From positions 124,001 through 188,000 of the forward strand of contig JAHHHN010000006.1 of NCBI GenBank assembly GCA_019359325.1: a stretch of 64,000 bases of DNA, given 5' to 3'. Each line of letters begins with the position of its first letter. Position 1 is the first letter of the stretch. Both the position numbers and the translations under genes were made by a program. The DNA is from Mojavia pulchra JT2-VF2. Lineage in GTDB: Bacteria > Cyanobacteriota > Cyanobacteriia > Cyanobacteriales > Nostocaceae. Below the pieces are notes generated by a model. The model was not told the DNA's origin and did not search any database. It saw only the letters and a program-made list of their open reading frames with translations. Positions 27,883 to 38,922 of this stretch are shown piece by piece.

Positions 27883-30219
27883 TCATTCTATTTTTCCTAT
27901 AGCGACAGCGTAATTCAGCGGCAGGATAACTGTAAATGTTGTACCCACACCTACTTCACTTTGAAAGGTAATTTTCCCTTGGTGTAATTCAACGGCGTTT
28001 TTTACAATATTTAATCCTAGCCCGTTTCCATAAATTTTTTCTGTATTACTACATCTAAAAAAGGAAGTAAAGAGCTTGGTTTGGTCTTCTTTAGGAATGC
28101 CAATTCCTTCGTCTTGGATGCGGAATATGGCACTGTTGTGATCGCAAGTTAGTTCAAATTGAATGTTGCCGCCTTCAGGTGAATACTTAATAGCGTTGGA
28201 AAGCAAATTACTGAGAATATATCGCAGAAGTTTTTCATCCATTAAAGGCAATTTTTTGGTATCGCAACCATAAATGCATTGTTCCACAAAGTTAATATGA
28301 TAGCGATCGCCAGCGCTAAACTGTTGTTCTCCAACTATTTGCCAGCATAAATCTATTAAATCTAAGGGAGCAGGGCTGAAATTGAGTTTTCCTGCTTCTG
28401 CTCTTCCAATCACTAAAATATCTTCTATGACTTGATTAAGATGAGTGACGGCTGATTTAATTTGCTCAAAATATCGGTCTTTTTTATCCTCATTTAATTT
28501 GTGACTATATTTGTGTAACAAATCACAAGTTAAGAGAATACTAGTTAATGGTGAGCGAAACTCATGGGAGGCGATGGAAATAAATCGAGATTTAAGTTCG
28601 CTGACTTCTCTTTCTTTTTCGAGGGCTAAACGTGTTTCTTCTGCTTGCTTGCGCTCAGTGATATCTTGGGCAATACCTACTTGACGATAAATTTCTCCAA
28701 AGTTATTGTTTACTAAAAAGCTGCGCTCCCAGATCCAGCGTACTGACTTATCAGGCTGGATAATACGGTATTCATTGTCATAAGTGCTCTTAGGGTTGTT
28801 CTCTCTGGTGGCGAGTACGTATTCCTTATCTTCTGGATGAACCGCATCTATCCAAGAATTGGCGTTAATATATAAACTTTGGCAACTACGACCCCATACC
28901 TGCTCATAGACTGGACTAACATAGATTATTTTGTTGCTATTTAGGTCTTTGAGCCAAAAGACTTCTTGAATGTTTTCTGCTAACTGGCGAAACTTTTGTT
29001 CGCTTTGATGTAGCATTTCTTGCGTTACCAGTTTTGACGTAAGTTCTATCTGCAACTGGTTGTTACTAGCTTTTAGGTCGTTTTCCTGCTGAGTCAAAGT
29101 AGAAATTAACCGGCTGAGGGATTGAGATAGATTGGCAATTTCATCTCTGCCTCGTAGTACAGGAATTTTAACTTGTTTATTACCAAAACGAATTTGGTTA
29201 GCGGCTGTAGCGATCGCTAACATGGGGTTGGTGATTGCAGTTATTACTAACCAACCTAAAACAGCAAAAATTACCCCTAAAATTATATTCCAGGTAAATA
29301 TCTGCTGTTGTAGTCGCCTGACTGGAGCAAAGGCAATATCTGTTTTTTGGCGTACCAACACCAGCCACTGTAAACCAGGATAATTACGATAACCATTACT
29401 CTGGACAAAGCCGGTGAGGTACTTTTGATTATCTGGCCAGATTTCAACTATATGGCTGCTGATCCCTCTTTGTGCTGCTTTCACACTCGCTAGGTTTTGC
29501 AGTTGGGCATTAAATCCTGATGGTGCTAATAACACATCACCATTGTAGCTGAGAACGAACATTTCTTTATTACGCTCTTTCACCGAACGCAACAGCGATT
29601 TTTCGACTTCTTTAGACCAATTCCAACTCAAATGAGCGCCAAGTACACCGCGTAGATTTCCTTGAAAATCAATTACGGGTACTGCTACATCTACAAAACG
29701 CAACGGTTCCCCAGTTGGGTTAGGAAGCAGTTGCTTGAGTTTTACTGCATCATGCACATCACCCGCATAAGGAGCTTTTAGTCCATTGATAAACCAAGGT
29801 CTTTGAGAAACATTTTTACCTTCTAATAATTTTCCTGTACTAGCTTGGACAATTCCTTGGTGATCGGCAAAACCTATCCAAGCATAATCACTATAAGTGC
29901 TTTGCAGCTTTTCTAAGAGGACACGTACTTGAAATGTTGAAGTGTTGGGGTAACTCGTTAACTCATCCAAGGTGCTGATAATTTGGATATCGCGGTAGCG
30001 CTCAAACATCCCCCGGTCTAGTTTATCGCTCATTTGGTACGCCAGTTCTGCCAGCGACCTTCCCACATCTACTTTGACTTGTTTGCTGGTAGTGTGCCCG
30101 ACAATTAGACTGGCTAATATCGACAACACAAAAGCCACACCACAAATTGCTAGTCCCAACCGGGTTCTAAGGCTATTTTGAGGATTGACCTTGGCGCTAA
30201 ACCTCTGGATGCGCGTCAC
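27883..30219 (-). CDS. Sensor histidine kinase (Cache-HAMP-PAS-HisKA)
   Basis: A 778-residue membrane sensor kinase. Order: a membrane helix at about 21-43, an extracytoplasmic double-Cache sensing region (about 60-290), a second helix (about 308-330), HAMP (about 331-385), a PAS/PAC domain (about 406-530, with WGRSCQSLY and VGIAQDITERKQ), HisKA with the phosphorylated histidine in IASHEFRSPLTSIL, and HATPase with N box LLSNAIKYSPEGG, G1 DEGIGIP and G2 GNGLGLNIV. The start is GTG at 30219, backed by AGGAG nine bases upstream. The ligand is unknown, and no response regulator gene is adjacent. A secreted protein gene follows. Confidence 0.92.
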   Translation of the reverse strand: MTRIQRFSAKVNPQNSLRTRLGLAICGVAFVLSILASLIVGHTTSKQVKVDVGRSLAELAYQMSDKLDRGMFERYRDIQIISTLDELTSYPNTSTFQVRVLLEKLQSTYSDYAWIGFADHQGIVQASTGKLLEGKNVSQRPWFINGLKAPYAGDVHDAVKLKQLLPNPTGEPLRFVDVAVPVIDFQGNLRGVLGAHLSWNWSKEVEKSLLRSVKERNKEMFVLSYNGDVLLAPSGFNAQLQNLASVKAAQRGISSHIVEIWPDNQKYLTGFVQSNGYRNYPGLQWLVLVRQKTDIAFAPVRRLQQQIFTWNIILGVIFAVLGWLVITAITNPMLAIATAANQIRFGNKQVKIPVLRGRDEIANLSQSLSRLISTLTQQENDLKASNNQLQIELTSKLVTQEMLHQSEQKFRQLAENIQEVFWLKDLNSNKIIYVSPVYEQVWGRSCQSLYINANSWIDAVHPEDKEYVLATRENNPKSTYDNEYRIIQPDKSVRWIWERSFLVNNNFGEIYRQVGIAQDITERKQAEETRLALEKEREVSELKSRFISIASHEFRSPLTSILLTCDLLHKYSHKLNEDKKDRYFEQIKSAVTHLNQVIEDILVIGRAEAGKLNFSPAPLDLIDLCWQIVGEQQFSAGDRYHINFVEQCIYGCDTKKLPLMDEKLLRYILSNLLSNAIKYSPEGGNIQFELTCDHNSAIFRIQDEGIGIPKEDQTKLFTSFFRCSNTEKIYGNGLGLNIVKNAVELHQGKITFQSEVGVGTTFTVILPLNYAVAIGKIE

Positions 30220-30724
30220 TGCTAAATACTCCTGTTGGTCACAGACTTAGTAAGAACCTCAAGGACAGATACTTGTCTAAGTATATAATTTCACACAATC
30301 TTCAAATATAAACAGCAAACTGCTGTTTACATGCTGTTTACATATTATTGCTGATTGCTCTATACCTCTGTATTTTCTGCGGTAGCTTGGGGCAGACTCT
30401 TCTTTTACAACGACGCGATCGCTTACAGAGACAGGAAAAAATTTGTATATTTTATCAGGCGATCGCTTCTACTTTAGTGAGAAATGCTAGCTGAGTATTT
30501 GCGTCAGCGTGAAACTTTTTAACAGTATCTGCTAGTATGAATTTTTAATTCATTGCTCATGTACTAAAAAATTACAGTAACCCAGATCAAGTGAAAGATT
30601 GTACAAAGGTTAAGCCTACGGTTGTATAATACCAAAAACTTGTCTATATTAGCACTCAGTAATAATTTTGGTAAAACTGGAAACATAGTAGAAAGACAAA
30701 ATAAGTAAAAACCAAAAACCACTT
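30220..30724. other. Spacer between sensor kinase and sugar transferase
   Basis: About 500 bases between divergent genes, with HIP1 sites and a directly repeated CTGTTTACATGCTGTTTACA near 30325. No gene seen. Confidence 0.5.
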
Positions 30725-31432
30725 ATGTCCATGTCTACTTTGAGTACTAACGTAAAAGGTTGTACTGTTGATGATTTAGCCCTGCTGAGTCAGCTTGATT
30801 TAGGAAATTTTTTACAACAGCCTTCACACCCTTCTATCGCCAGCACGAAAAAACGATTAATTGATATTTTCGGTGCCATTGTCGGACTCATGATTACAGC
30901 GCTAGTAGCAATTCCTGTAGCAATAGCTACTATTATTGATAATCCTGGCCCGATATTTTATTGCCAAATTCGCTGTGGCCTTCATGGGCGTCCCTTCCGG
31001 ATTTGGAAGTTCCGTTCAATGATTGTTAATGCCGATCAGCTCAAGCATCTGGTGAACAATCAAGCCCAAGGCCACATCTTTAAATCTACAGAAGATCCAC
31101 GCATTACTCGCGTGGGTAAGTTCTTGCGGCGCACCAGTCTAGATGAATTACCTCAGTTTTGGAATGTTCTGATGGGAGAAATGAGCTTAGTTGGAACTCG
31201 CCCACCTACTCCTGATGAAGTTATCAACTACGAACTACACCATTGGCAAAGATTGCGAGTTAAGCCAGGTATTACTGGGGAATGGCAAGCTAACGGTCGC
31301 TCCAGCATTAAAGACTTTGAAACCATCGTCAGCATGGATCTTGATTATCAGCGTAAGTGGTCTGTAGCTTACGACTTGAATTTAATTTTGAAAACTATTT
31401 GGGTAGTCTTGTCAAAAAGCGGTGCTTATTAA
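30725..31432 (+). CDS. Polyprenyl-phosphate sugar-1-phosphate transferase
   Basis: A 235-residue monotopic phosphoglycosyl transferase, short form without the large N-terminal CoA-binding domain. It has one membrane segment (about 42-66), then the catalytic segment FRIWKFRSMIVNAD, the DE-pair region RRTSLDELPQFWNVLMGEMS and GITGEWQANGRS. Enzymes of this family put the first sugar phosphate on undecaprenyl phosphate. It is the first of three such genes in the window and marks the left side of the polysaccharide region; its own partner pathway cannot be told. Cyanobacterial HepC-like proteins have a similar build. Confidence 0.9.
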   Translation: MSMSTLSTNVKGCTVDDLALLSQLDLGNFLQQPSHPSIASTKKRLIDIFGAIVGLMITALVAIPVAIATIIDNPGPIFYCQIRCGLHGRPFRIWKFRSMIVNADQLKHLVNNQAQGHIFKSTEDPRITRVGKFLRRTSLDELPQFWNVLMGEMSLVGTRPPTPDEVINYELHHWQRLRVKPGITGEWQANGRSSIKDFETIVSMDLDYQRKWSVAYDLNLILKTIWVVLSKSGAY

Positions 31433-31551
31433 GTTTTTGCCTCTGTTATTATCCCAAGTGCGCCGACGCTAATAAAATAAAAAATTCAACATTATGAATT
31501 CAAAATCAAACTTTTATCTGAATTTATAATATTGAATTTAAAATTAATGAT

Positions 31552-32394
31552 TTAACCCTTAACCCCACTACTAGTTTCTGTGGGTACTATGTAGCGTTGT
31601 AAAAACAGAAATAATACCAGTACTGGAGCAATAGAAATAATAGAACCAGCAGCTACCAACCGCCAATCAAGGGAAAATGTACCCGCTAGTTTTGCTACTC
31701 CTAAAGGCAGAGTATATAAATTTTCGTCTTGAATAATAATCAAAGGCCAAAGAAAGTCGCTCCAAGAACCGATGAAGACGAAAATAGCTAGAGTCACTAG
31801 TGCTGGGCGAATCGCTGGTAACATCACGTACCACCATAAGCCTAATTCTGAACTGCCATCCATACGGGCGGCTTCTTCTATCTCTTTGGGAACGCTCATA
31901 AAAGCTTGTCGCAACAGAAAAATGCCAAAGGCAGACGCTAAACTAGGAAAAATCATTCCTAAATAGGTATTGTTCAAACCCATCTGGACGGTCAGAATGT
32001 ATAGGGGAATCATCACAATCTGAAAGGGAATCATAATCGTAGCCACGATCGCAATAAAAATCCCATCTCGTCCTGGAAACGATAACCGCGCCAAGGGGTA
32101 AGCGGCTAAGGCACAAAATACTAAATTCAAAGCAACAGTTAGCAGCGCTACCAATATACTGTTATAAAAATACTGTCCAAAAGGTAGGGATTGCCAAACA
32201 CTAGAGAAATTACTCAGTGTCGGTTGAGTTGGTAACAACTGCGGTGGTGATTGTAAGATATTTTCTGTTGGAGATTTCAAGGCTGTACTGATCAGCCAAA
32301 GCAATGGAAACAGAGTGACTATTGCGATCGCTCCTAAAATTCCATACATCCCTATAATATTAAGTTGTGAATTGCGCTTGAGAAAATTCATCAT
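31552..32394 (-). CDS. Carbohydrate ABC transporter permease (MalG-type)
   Basis: A 280-residue permease with six membrane helices and the EAA loop EEAARMDGSSELGLWWYVML that contacts the ATPase. The family (MalG, UgpE, GgtD) imports sugars or polyols. No binding protein, second permease or ATPase is adjacent, so it is isolated here, and the substrate is open. A start at the second methionine (32391) is equally possible. Confidence 0.88.
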   Translation of the reverse strand: MMNFLKRNSQLNIIGMYGILGAIAIVTLFPLLWLISTALKSPTENILQSPPQLLPTQPTLSNFSSVWQSLPFGQYFYNSILVALLTVALNLVFCALAAYPLARLSFPGRDGIFIAIVATIMIPFQIVMIPLYILTVQMGLNNTYLGMIFPSLASAFGIFLLRQAFMSVPKEIEEAARMDGSSELGLWWYVMLPAIRPALVTLAIFVFIGSWSDFLWPLIIIQDENLYTLPLGVAKLAGTFSLDWRLVAAGSIISIAPVLVLFLFLQRYIVPTETSSGVKG

Positions 32395-32525
32395 TGACCT
32401 GAATTTGCCGCTTTGAAATCTAATTATAATGATTTTGTGTTTTTTGAGATTTTTTTATTAAATAAGTAGGTAAGCAAGAGAATTTAAAAATATCCAAATT
32501 ATCAGTTTTTTAGCAATTCTTGACT

Positions 32526-33107
32526 TCATAAACCTGTCAAGCCAGTTTCTGTACACGCAGCTTTCAAAGGTTTATCCCAAGATTGCACAGGTAATTGAGG
32601 CAAATAGGCAAAATTAAAGACAATTCCTATAGTTGGCTTTGTTATCCACTCAGGTGAATTGAGTAAGCGATCGTAATATCCCCCGCCATAGCCTAAGCGA
32701 TATCCTTGATAGTCACAAGCTACACTAGGGACAAGAATTAAATCTACTTCAGCAGGGCCTAACCTGGGAGCATTGGGAAGAGGTTCGCTAATACCATAAG
32801 CACCAATTTTTACAGAGTCGTTAGGTGTCCAGATATGCCAAACAAGGGATTTACCCACACAGCGAGGAAATCCCCAACAGTATTTATTATCTGTAAATAA
32901 CGGGCTGAGGTCAGGTTCTTGGCGAAAGCTAAAATAAGCAAGTATTGTTTTTGCTTGGTTAAGTAAAGCAGAGTTTTGCAGTTGCGTACAGATGCGATCG
33001 CTTTTTTCTCTCCACTCTTTGACTGGCATTGATTGACGTATTTGCAGCAGAGTACGGCGTAGTTCTGTTTTAGCTAACTGACAATTTTGAAGATTAACTT
33101 CATCCAT
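32526..33107 (-). CDS. 5-formyltetrahydrofolate cyclo-ligase
   Basis: A 193-residue enzyme that converts 5-formyl-THF to 5,10-methenyl-THF with ATP. Family motifs: KTELRRTLLQIRQSMP at the start, FRQEPDLSPL, and the ATP/folate region LILVPSVACDYQGYRLGYGGGYYDRLL. The open frame extends to 33185, but those 26 codons run through a perfect terminator hairpin of the upstream fcl gene, so the ATG at 33107 is the right start. Confidence 0.92.
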   Translation of the reverse strand: MDEVNLQNCQLAKTELRRTLLQIRQSMPVKEWREKSDRICTQLQNSALLNQAKTILAYFSFRQEPDLSPLFTDNKYCWGFPRCVGKSLVWHIWTPNDSVKIGAYGISEPLPNAPRLGPAEVDLILVPSVACDYQGYRLGYGGGYYDRLLNSPEWITKPTIGIVFNFAYLPQLPVQSWDKPLKAACTETGLTGL

Positions 33108-33128
33108 GAAAGTATAAAATTTATCACC

Positions 33129-33157
33129 AAAAAACACGTAGGGCATCTGCCCTACGT
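33129..33157 (-). terminator. Terminator of fcl
   Basis: ACGTAGGGCA and TGCCCTACGT are perfect 10-bp arms with a 2-base gap, followed on the minus strand by GTTTTTT. It lies 40 bases after the fcl stop. Confidence 0.85.
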
Positions 33158-33197
33158 AAAAGATATAGCCAACAGTCTCAATCAAACAAAAATTTAA

Positions 33198-34169
<972 letters not shown>

Positions 34170-35249
34170 TCAGAAATGGAGAGCGCCCAGTTGTTGACGA
34201 ATAGTTGCAATATCATGCAGTGCTGTGGAACCATTTCCATTTGGGGAAGTATAACCCAATGCTTGTAAATCTGCTTCTACCATTAGGGCAACAAGTTGCT
34301 CAAAAGTTACCGATGGTGTCCAGCCCAACTGTTGGCGTGCCTTGGTAGAATCGCCAATTAGTAACTCAACTTCCGCAGGGCGGAGATAGCGCTCATCAAA
34401 CTCTACATAATCTTGCCAATTAAGATTCACATACCCAAATGCCAAGTCCAAAAACTCCCGCACTGAGTGCGTTTCACCAGTAGCAATTACATAATCATCT
34501 GGCTGTTCTTGCTGCAACATCAGCCACATTGCTTTAACGTAATCTTTGGCATAGCCCCAATCCCGCTTGGCATCAAGATTACCCATATAAATTTTTTTCT
34601 GTTTACCAGCAACAATTTGAGCAACTGCCCTGGTAATTTTGCGTGTTACAAAAGTTTCACCGCGTCGGGGCGATTCATGGTTAAAAAGTATGCCATTACA
34701 CGCAAATAAATTATAAGACTCACGGTAATTCACTGTTTGCCAGTGGGCGTAAACTTTAGCACAAGCATAGGGGCTACGGGGATAAAAGGGCGTCGTCTCG
34801 CTTTGAGGTACGGCTTGCACTAAACCATACATCTCTGAAGAACCTGCTTGGTAGAAGCGTACTTGAATTCCAGTACGTTGTTGATAGTCTCGAATTGCTT
34901 CTAATAAACGCAATGTGCCCATGCCTACCGCATCGACCGTATATTCCGGTGAATCAAAGCTAACTCTGACGTGAGATTGAGCGCCTAGATTGTAAATTTC
35001 TGTCGGCTGCACTTCTTCTAGAATTCGGCGTAGCGTTGTGCCATCAGTCAAATCGCCGTAGTGAAGAAATAACTTTACTCCCTCTTTGTGAGGGTCTTCG
35101 TACATGTGATCGATACGATCTGTGTTAAATGTAGAAGTCCGGCGAATAATACCATGAACCTCATAACCTTGCTCTAGCAAAAACTCACTTAGATATGAAC
35201 CATCTTGACCAGTAATACCGGTAATCAATGCTCGCTTCTTTTGCGCCAT
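34170..35249 (-). CDS. gmd: GDP-mannose 4,6-dehydratase
   Basis: A 359-residue short-chain dehydrogenase-like enzyme that makes GDP-4-keto-6-deoxymannose. Features: [20 protein letters not shown] (NADP-binding), the loop [13 protein letters not shown], the AGSSEMYG motif, catalytic [10 protein letters not shown], and the family tail [21 protein letters not shown]. Followed at once by fcl. A second, destroyed gmd copy lies at 57.1-57.5 kb. Confidence 0.97.
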   Translation of the reverse strand: MAQKKRALITGITGQDGSYLSEFLLEQGYEVHGIIRRTSTFNTDRIDHMYEDPHKEGVKLFLHYGDLTDGTTLRRILEEVQPTEIYNLGAQSHVRVSFDSPEYTVDAVGMGTLRLLEAIRDYQQRTGIQVRFYQAGSSEMYGLVQAVPQSETTPFYPRSPYACAKVYAHWQTVNYRESYNLFACNGILFNHESPRRGETFVTRKITRAVAQIVAGKQKKIYMGNLDAKRDWGYAKDYVKAMWLMLQQEQPDDYVIATGETHSVREFLDLAFGYVNLNWQDYVEFDERYLRPAEVELLIGDSTKARQQLGWTPSVTFEQLVALMVEADLQALGYTSPNGNGSTALHDIATIRQQLGALHF

Positions 35250-35675
35250 GCTTAGTTATTCCTTGTAATTTTGAGTGCAGTAGTTGCAGCAACTTATACA
35301 AGTTAGCAGTTAATTCCTAACTTGCCTAATGGGAAACTATTAGTCTTCGTTTATACTCTATCTACAATTTAAACAAACATCCTTAATAAAACTTAATTTA
35401 ACACTGCTAAAATCAAGACTTCTGAATTATTTTGTATCTTTTGTTTTGATTTTGCTATAAATTTATACATTTTGCGTGTTTATGGAAAATAAATAAAACT
35501 TATATTTGCTCAAGTATTATTATTTACATAGATAAAAATATAATTAAACAAATCTGTACCAAAATGCAGTTTGACTGTGAGATAGAGATTAATTCTCCTG
35601 CATTTATCTAGACTCTGATAAAGATCTGGTACTTTGGGGCATAAACTGCCCCACACAACAAACTTTACTATTTGT
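35250..35675. other. Spacer between gmd and a sugar transferase
   Basis: About 430 A+T-rich bases. Near 35635-35653 there is a small hairpin (TGGGGCA/TGCCCCA) 22 bases past the sugar transferase stop; it lacks a T-tract. No gene seen. Confidence 0.5.
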
Positions 35676-36440
35676 TCAGTATGCCCCGTTATTTCTGGGC
35701 ATAATGACTACATCAATTGTTTTCAAGATTATCCATAAGTCAAGCCAAAAATTTCTGAATTTAACATAGTGTAAATCAATTTGAACTCTTCGAGGATAGG
35801 GAATATCATTACGCCCAGAAACTTGCCACAATCCAGTAATTCCTGGACGAATGGTAAGAATATCATCTATGTGATATCCGTATTTTGGTAGTTCTTCCGC
35901 TACTAAAGGACGCGGGCCGACAACACTCATGTCTCCTTTGAGGACATTCCAAAACTGCGGAAATTCATCTAAGCTGGTAATTCGCAAAAATCGACCAATT
36001 TTTGTAATCCGAGGGTCTTGTTTCAGCTTAAAACTGCTTTCAAATTCTTGCCGCATCACAGGGGATGTTTCCATCATTTGCACTAGAATTTCATCGGCAT
36101 TGCTCACCATTGTGCGGAATTTAATACAATTAAAAGGTTTGTAGTTTTTACCAACCCGTTCTTGGATATAAAAAATCGGGCCTTGTGAGCTTAAAGCAAT
36201 CAGCAAGGCTAAGACTAAGTAAAGGGGGAAAAACAATATCAAAACCAACAGCGAAAACACAATATCGAACAATCGCTTGGCAAACTCTCCGTTTAAACCT
36301 TGAAAAGACAAACCTTTAGGTTTTAGCCTAGGAGCCTTTTTCTGTTGACCACGTTTTAAGAAAGTACGCGTAGACGTACTAGCGTCTTGCCGTAGGCCTC
36401 GTCGCTTGCCGGAGAGGAGTGAGCTCTGGGCAGTCATCAT
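35676..36440 (-). CDS. Polyprenyl-phosphate sugar-1-phosphate transferase
   Basis: A phosphoglycosyl transferase of about 254 residues with one membrane helix (IVFSLLVLILFFPLYLVLAL) after RLFD, then FNCIKFRTMVSNAD, RITSLDEFPQFWNVLKGDMS and GITGLWQVSGRNDI, so the catalytic domain is complete. The frame opens upstream at GTG 36464, but AAGGAG lies just before a double ATG at 36440/36437. The N-terminal 40 residues are basic and poorly conserved; the DNA there (about 36363-36418) resembles the repeat-type sequence found in spacers. Confidence 0.88.
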   Translation of the reverse strand: MMTAQSSLLSGKRRGLRQDASTSTRTFLKRGQQKKAPRLKPKGLSFQGLNGEFAKRLFDIVFSLLVLILFFPLYLVLALLIALSSQGPIFYIQERVGKNYKPFNCIKFRTMVSNADEILVQMMETSPVMRQEFESSFKLKQDPRITKIGRFLRITSLDEFPQFWNVLKGDMSVVGPRPLVAEELPKYGYHIDDILTIRPGITGLWQVSGRNDIPYPRRVQIDLHYVKFRNFWLDLWIILKTIDVVIMPRNNGAY

Positions 36441-36549
36441 ACTCCTTAATAATCCACACCACACATAGTCCCAATCTTAAAGCTAAAATGAGGTGCTTCT
36501 GGGTTTAAATTTCCAAAAGCCTACAAAACTATTACAAAAATTTTGATCA

Positions 36550-37695
36550 TCATTCTAAAGATGCCTTTTCTTTGCAAAACTTTTCTAAAAAATTTAGATA
36601 GCGATTGGCAAAGGCTTGCTCAGAGAACTGGGCAGTATGCGATCGCACATACTCAGGATTAAAAGCACCCTGATACATTTCAAACTTTTCTACTGCTTCT
36701 ACTAAAGCCGCGTCTGTTTGCATCTTAAATAAGATGCCTGTTCCTGTATTGACCTGACAGGAGCGAATATCTCGCACGGTTTCTAATGCACCGCCTGCAC
36801 CATAGGCAATTACTGGAGTACCACAAGCCTGCGCCTCTACTAAGGCAATACCAAAATCTTCGCAAGCTGCATACACAAATGCTTTGGCTCTAGCCATATA
36901 TTTTTTTACTACATCATCAGGTTGCCATCCTAGTATTTGTATATTAGAGTTTGCTATCTGGCGAAGATGTTTCATCTCTGGGCCCGTGCCAATTACTACC
37001 AATTGTTTTTGCAGTTGATTAAACGCTTTGACAATTAAGGATACTTGCTTATAACTCACTAACCGGGAAACTGTCAGATAAAAATCCTCTTTTTGAGGAG
37101 AAAATGGCCATGCCTCGACATTCACTGGGGGATAAATTACTGTCGCCGCTCGCCGATAGCAGCGCCAAATTCGACGAGCTGTATGCTGTGAATTGGCAAT
37201 GAAATAATCAACGCGATTTGCTGTTAATACATCCCACTGGCGTAAACGATGCAATAAATACCGTGTCACCCATCCTGCTACGCCACTTCCCAGCTTGCTC
37301 TGGTGCAGATAATCAAAAGTTAAGTCCCAAGCATAGCGCATGGGGCTGTGACAGTAGCAAATATGTATCTGTTCGGGAGTAGTGATCACTCCTTTTGCGA
37401 CAGCGTGAGATGAAGACAAAATTACGTCATACTGTCGTAAATCCAGTTGTTCAATCGCCAACGGCAACAAAGGCAGGTATTTTTGTACACCATTGTAAGC
37501 ATAGGGAAAGCGTTGGAGAAATGTTGTACCAATCTGACGTTTGTATAAATAACTTTGAGGGTTGCTAGATTCAAAGTCGATCAGTGCATACAAATGGGCA
37601 TCAACGTGATTCAGAATTTCCCGCACAACTAGTTCTGAACCGCCTGTGGCTTTAGGTGTCAGCCACTCATGAACCAGAGCATATTTCAAGGGCAC
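36550..37695 (-). CDS. Glycosyltransferase family 4
   Basis: A 381-residue GT-B fold enzyme. N-terminal HEWLTPKATGGSELVVREIL, middle YPPVNVEAWPF and VSRLVSYKQVSLIVKAFNQL, and the donor-binding EX7E-type region EDFGIALVEAQACGTPVIAY are all GT4 hallmarks. The donor is probably an NDP-sugar made nearby, not identified. The start is GTG at 37695 followed by P-L-K-Y-A-L-V-H. It is soluble and probably peripheral on the inner face of the membrane. Confidence 0.9.
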   Translation of the reverse strand: MPLKYALVHEWLTPKATGGSELVVREILNHVDAHLYALIDFESSNPQSYLYKRQIGTTFLQRFPYAYNGVQKYLPLLPLAIEQLDLRQYDVILSSSHAVAKGVITTPEQIHICYCHSPMRYAWDLTFDYLHQSKLGSGVAGWVTRYLLHRLRQWDVLTANRVDYFIANSQHTARRIWRCYRRAATVIYPPVNVEAWPFSPQKEDFYLTVSRLVSYKQVSLIVKAFNQLQKQLVVIGTGPEMKHLRQIANSNIQILGWQPDDVVKKYMARAKAFVYAACEDFGIALVEAQACGTPVIAYGAGGALETVRDIRSCQVNTGTGILFKMQTDAALVEAVEKFEMYQGAFNPEYVRSHTAQFSEQAFANRYLNFLEKFCKEKASLE

Positions 37696-37983
37696 AGCTA
37701 ACTTTAAATGAGTTGAAAATAATTAAAGCCAATTATGAGGTTAACTGAAAGGTTTTCCCTTGTAATTAAAAATGGGAAGCGCCCCAGATTGACTCTAAAG
37801 ACGTAATTCTCCGAAACAGGTTCCAGACGGATGCTGCAACCTGATAACCTCAAACATGGGGTTGGGTACTGGGGATTAGGGATTGGGTATTAGGTATTGG
37901 GAAGAGTTTATTTTTGAGATTCCCAGCCCCTAGCCCCCAATCCCAAATCCTTTGACAACAATCGATATAGGAATTGATAATTT

Positions 37984-38922
37984 ATGCGAATTTTGATTAT
38001 GGGCGGTACTCGGTTCATTGGTGTCTATCTAACTCAACTGCTGGTAGAGCAAGGACATGAGGTGGTGCTGTTCAATCGTGGTAATCGTCCCGCACCTTCC
38101 TTGCAGGGAGTAGGACAAATTATAGGCGATCGCACGGACGCTACCCAGTTAAAAGCAAAGTTATCAGCAGAAAATTTTGATGTCGTTTTTGACAATAATG
38201 GCCGGGAACTGACTGATACTCAACCACTGGCAGAAATTTTTCAAGATCGTATACAACATTTTGTGTATATGAGTTCTGCTGGAGTATATCTCAAATCTGA
38301 CCAAATGCCTCATGTTGAAGGTGATCCCATAGATCCTAAAAGCCGCCATCGCGGTAAGCATGAAACAGAAGCTTACCTAACTCAGCAAGGATTGCCCTTT
38401 ACCTCTATTCGTCCAACTTACATTTACGGGCCGCGTAACTATAACGATTTAGAAAGTTGGTTTTTTGACAGAATTGCCCGCGATCGCCCGATTCCTATCC
38501 CTGGTAATGGGTTGTATATCACTCAGCTAGGCCATGTCAAAGATTTAGCAAAGGCAATGACGCAGGTTTTAGGCAATAGCCAAGCAGTAGGTCAAATTTA
38601 TAATGTTTCTGGCGATCGCTTTGTCACTTTTGATGGTTTAGCTCGTGCTTGTGTCCAAGCTGCTGGCAAATCACCTGATGCAGTGAAAATTGTCCATTAC
38701 GACCCAAAAAAATTTGATTTTGGTAAGCGCAAAGCTTTTCCACTACGAGCGCAGCATTTCTTTGCATCTGTGAATAAAGCTCAGAACGAATTGGGTTGGC
38801 AGCCTGAGTATGATTTAATCTCCGGGCTGACTGATTCATTTGAGAATGACTATCTTGCCTCTGGGCGCGATAAAGCCGAGGTTGATTTCTCTGTGGATGA
38901 AGAGATTTTACAAGCTTTGTGA
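37984..38922 (+). CDS. CSP41b-like NAD-dependent epimerase/dehydratase-fold protein
   Basis: A 312-residue Rossmann protein starting MRILIMGGTRFIGVYLTQLL. The catalytic tyrosine/lysine signature of real epimerases is weak, while SSAGVYLKSDQMPHVEGD, RPTYIYGPRNYND and FFDRIARDRPIPIPG match the CSP41 branch, whose chloroplast members bind and stabilise RNA. So an RNA-binding role is possible, although it lies among sugar enzymes. It is preceded by a hairpin of GGGATTGGG/CCCAATCCC-type repeats at about 37856-37955. Confidence 0.83.
   Translation: MRILIMGGTRFIGVYLTQLLVEQGHEVVLFNRGNRPAPSLQGVGQIIGDRTDATQLKAKLSAENFDVVFDNNGRELTDTQPLAEIFQDRIQHFVYMSSAGVYLKSDQMPHVEGDPIDPKSRHRGKHETEAYLTQQGLPFTSIRPTYIYGPRNYNDLESWFFDRIARDRPIPIPGNGLYITQLGHVKDLAKAMTQVLGNSQAVGQIYNVSGDRFVTFDGLARACVQAAGKSPDAVKIVHYDPKKFDFGKRKAFPLRAQHFFASVNKAQNELGWQPEYDLISGLTDSFENDYLASGRDKAEVDFSVDEEILQAL

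Noticed and set aside
37856-37955. GGGATTGGG/CCCAATCCC runs that resemble telomere-like or regulatory repeats
   Set aside because: They form a common spacer hairpin of Nostoc type, similar to one at about 11060-11172; no further role is supported.
37984-38922. Possible sugar epimerase of the polysaccharide pathway
   Set aside because: The sequence follows the CSP41b branch rather than an active epimerase, so I did not count it as a sugar-nucleotide gene.
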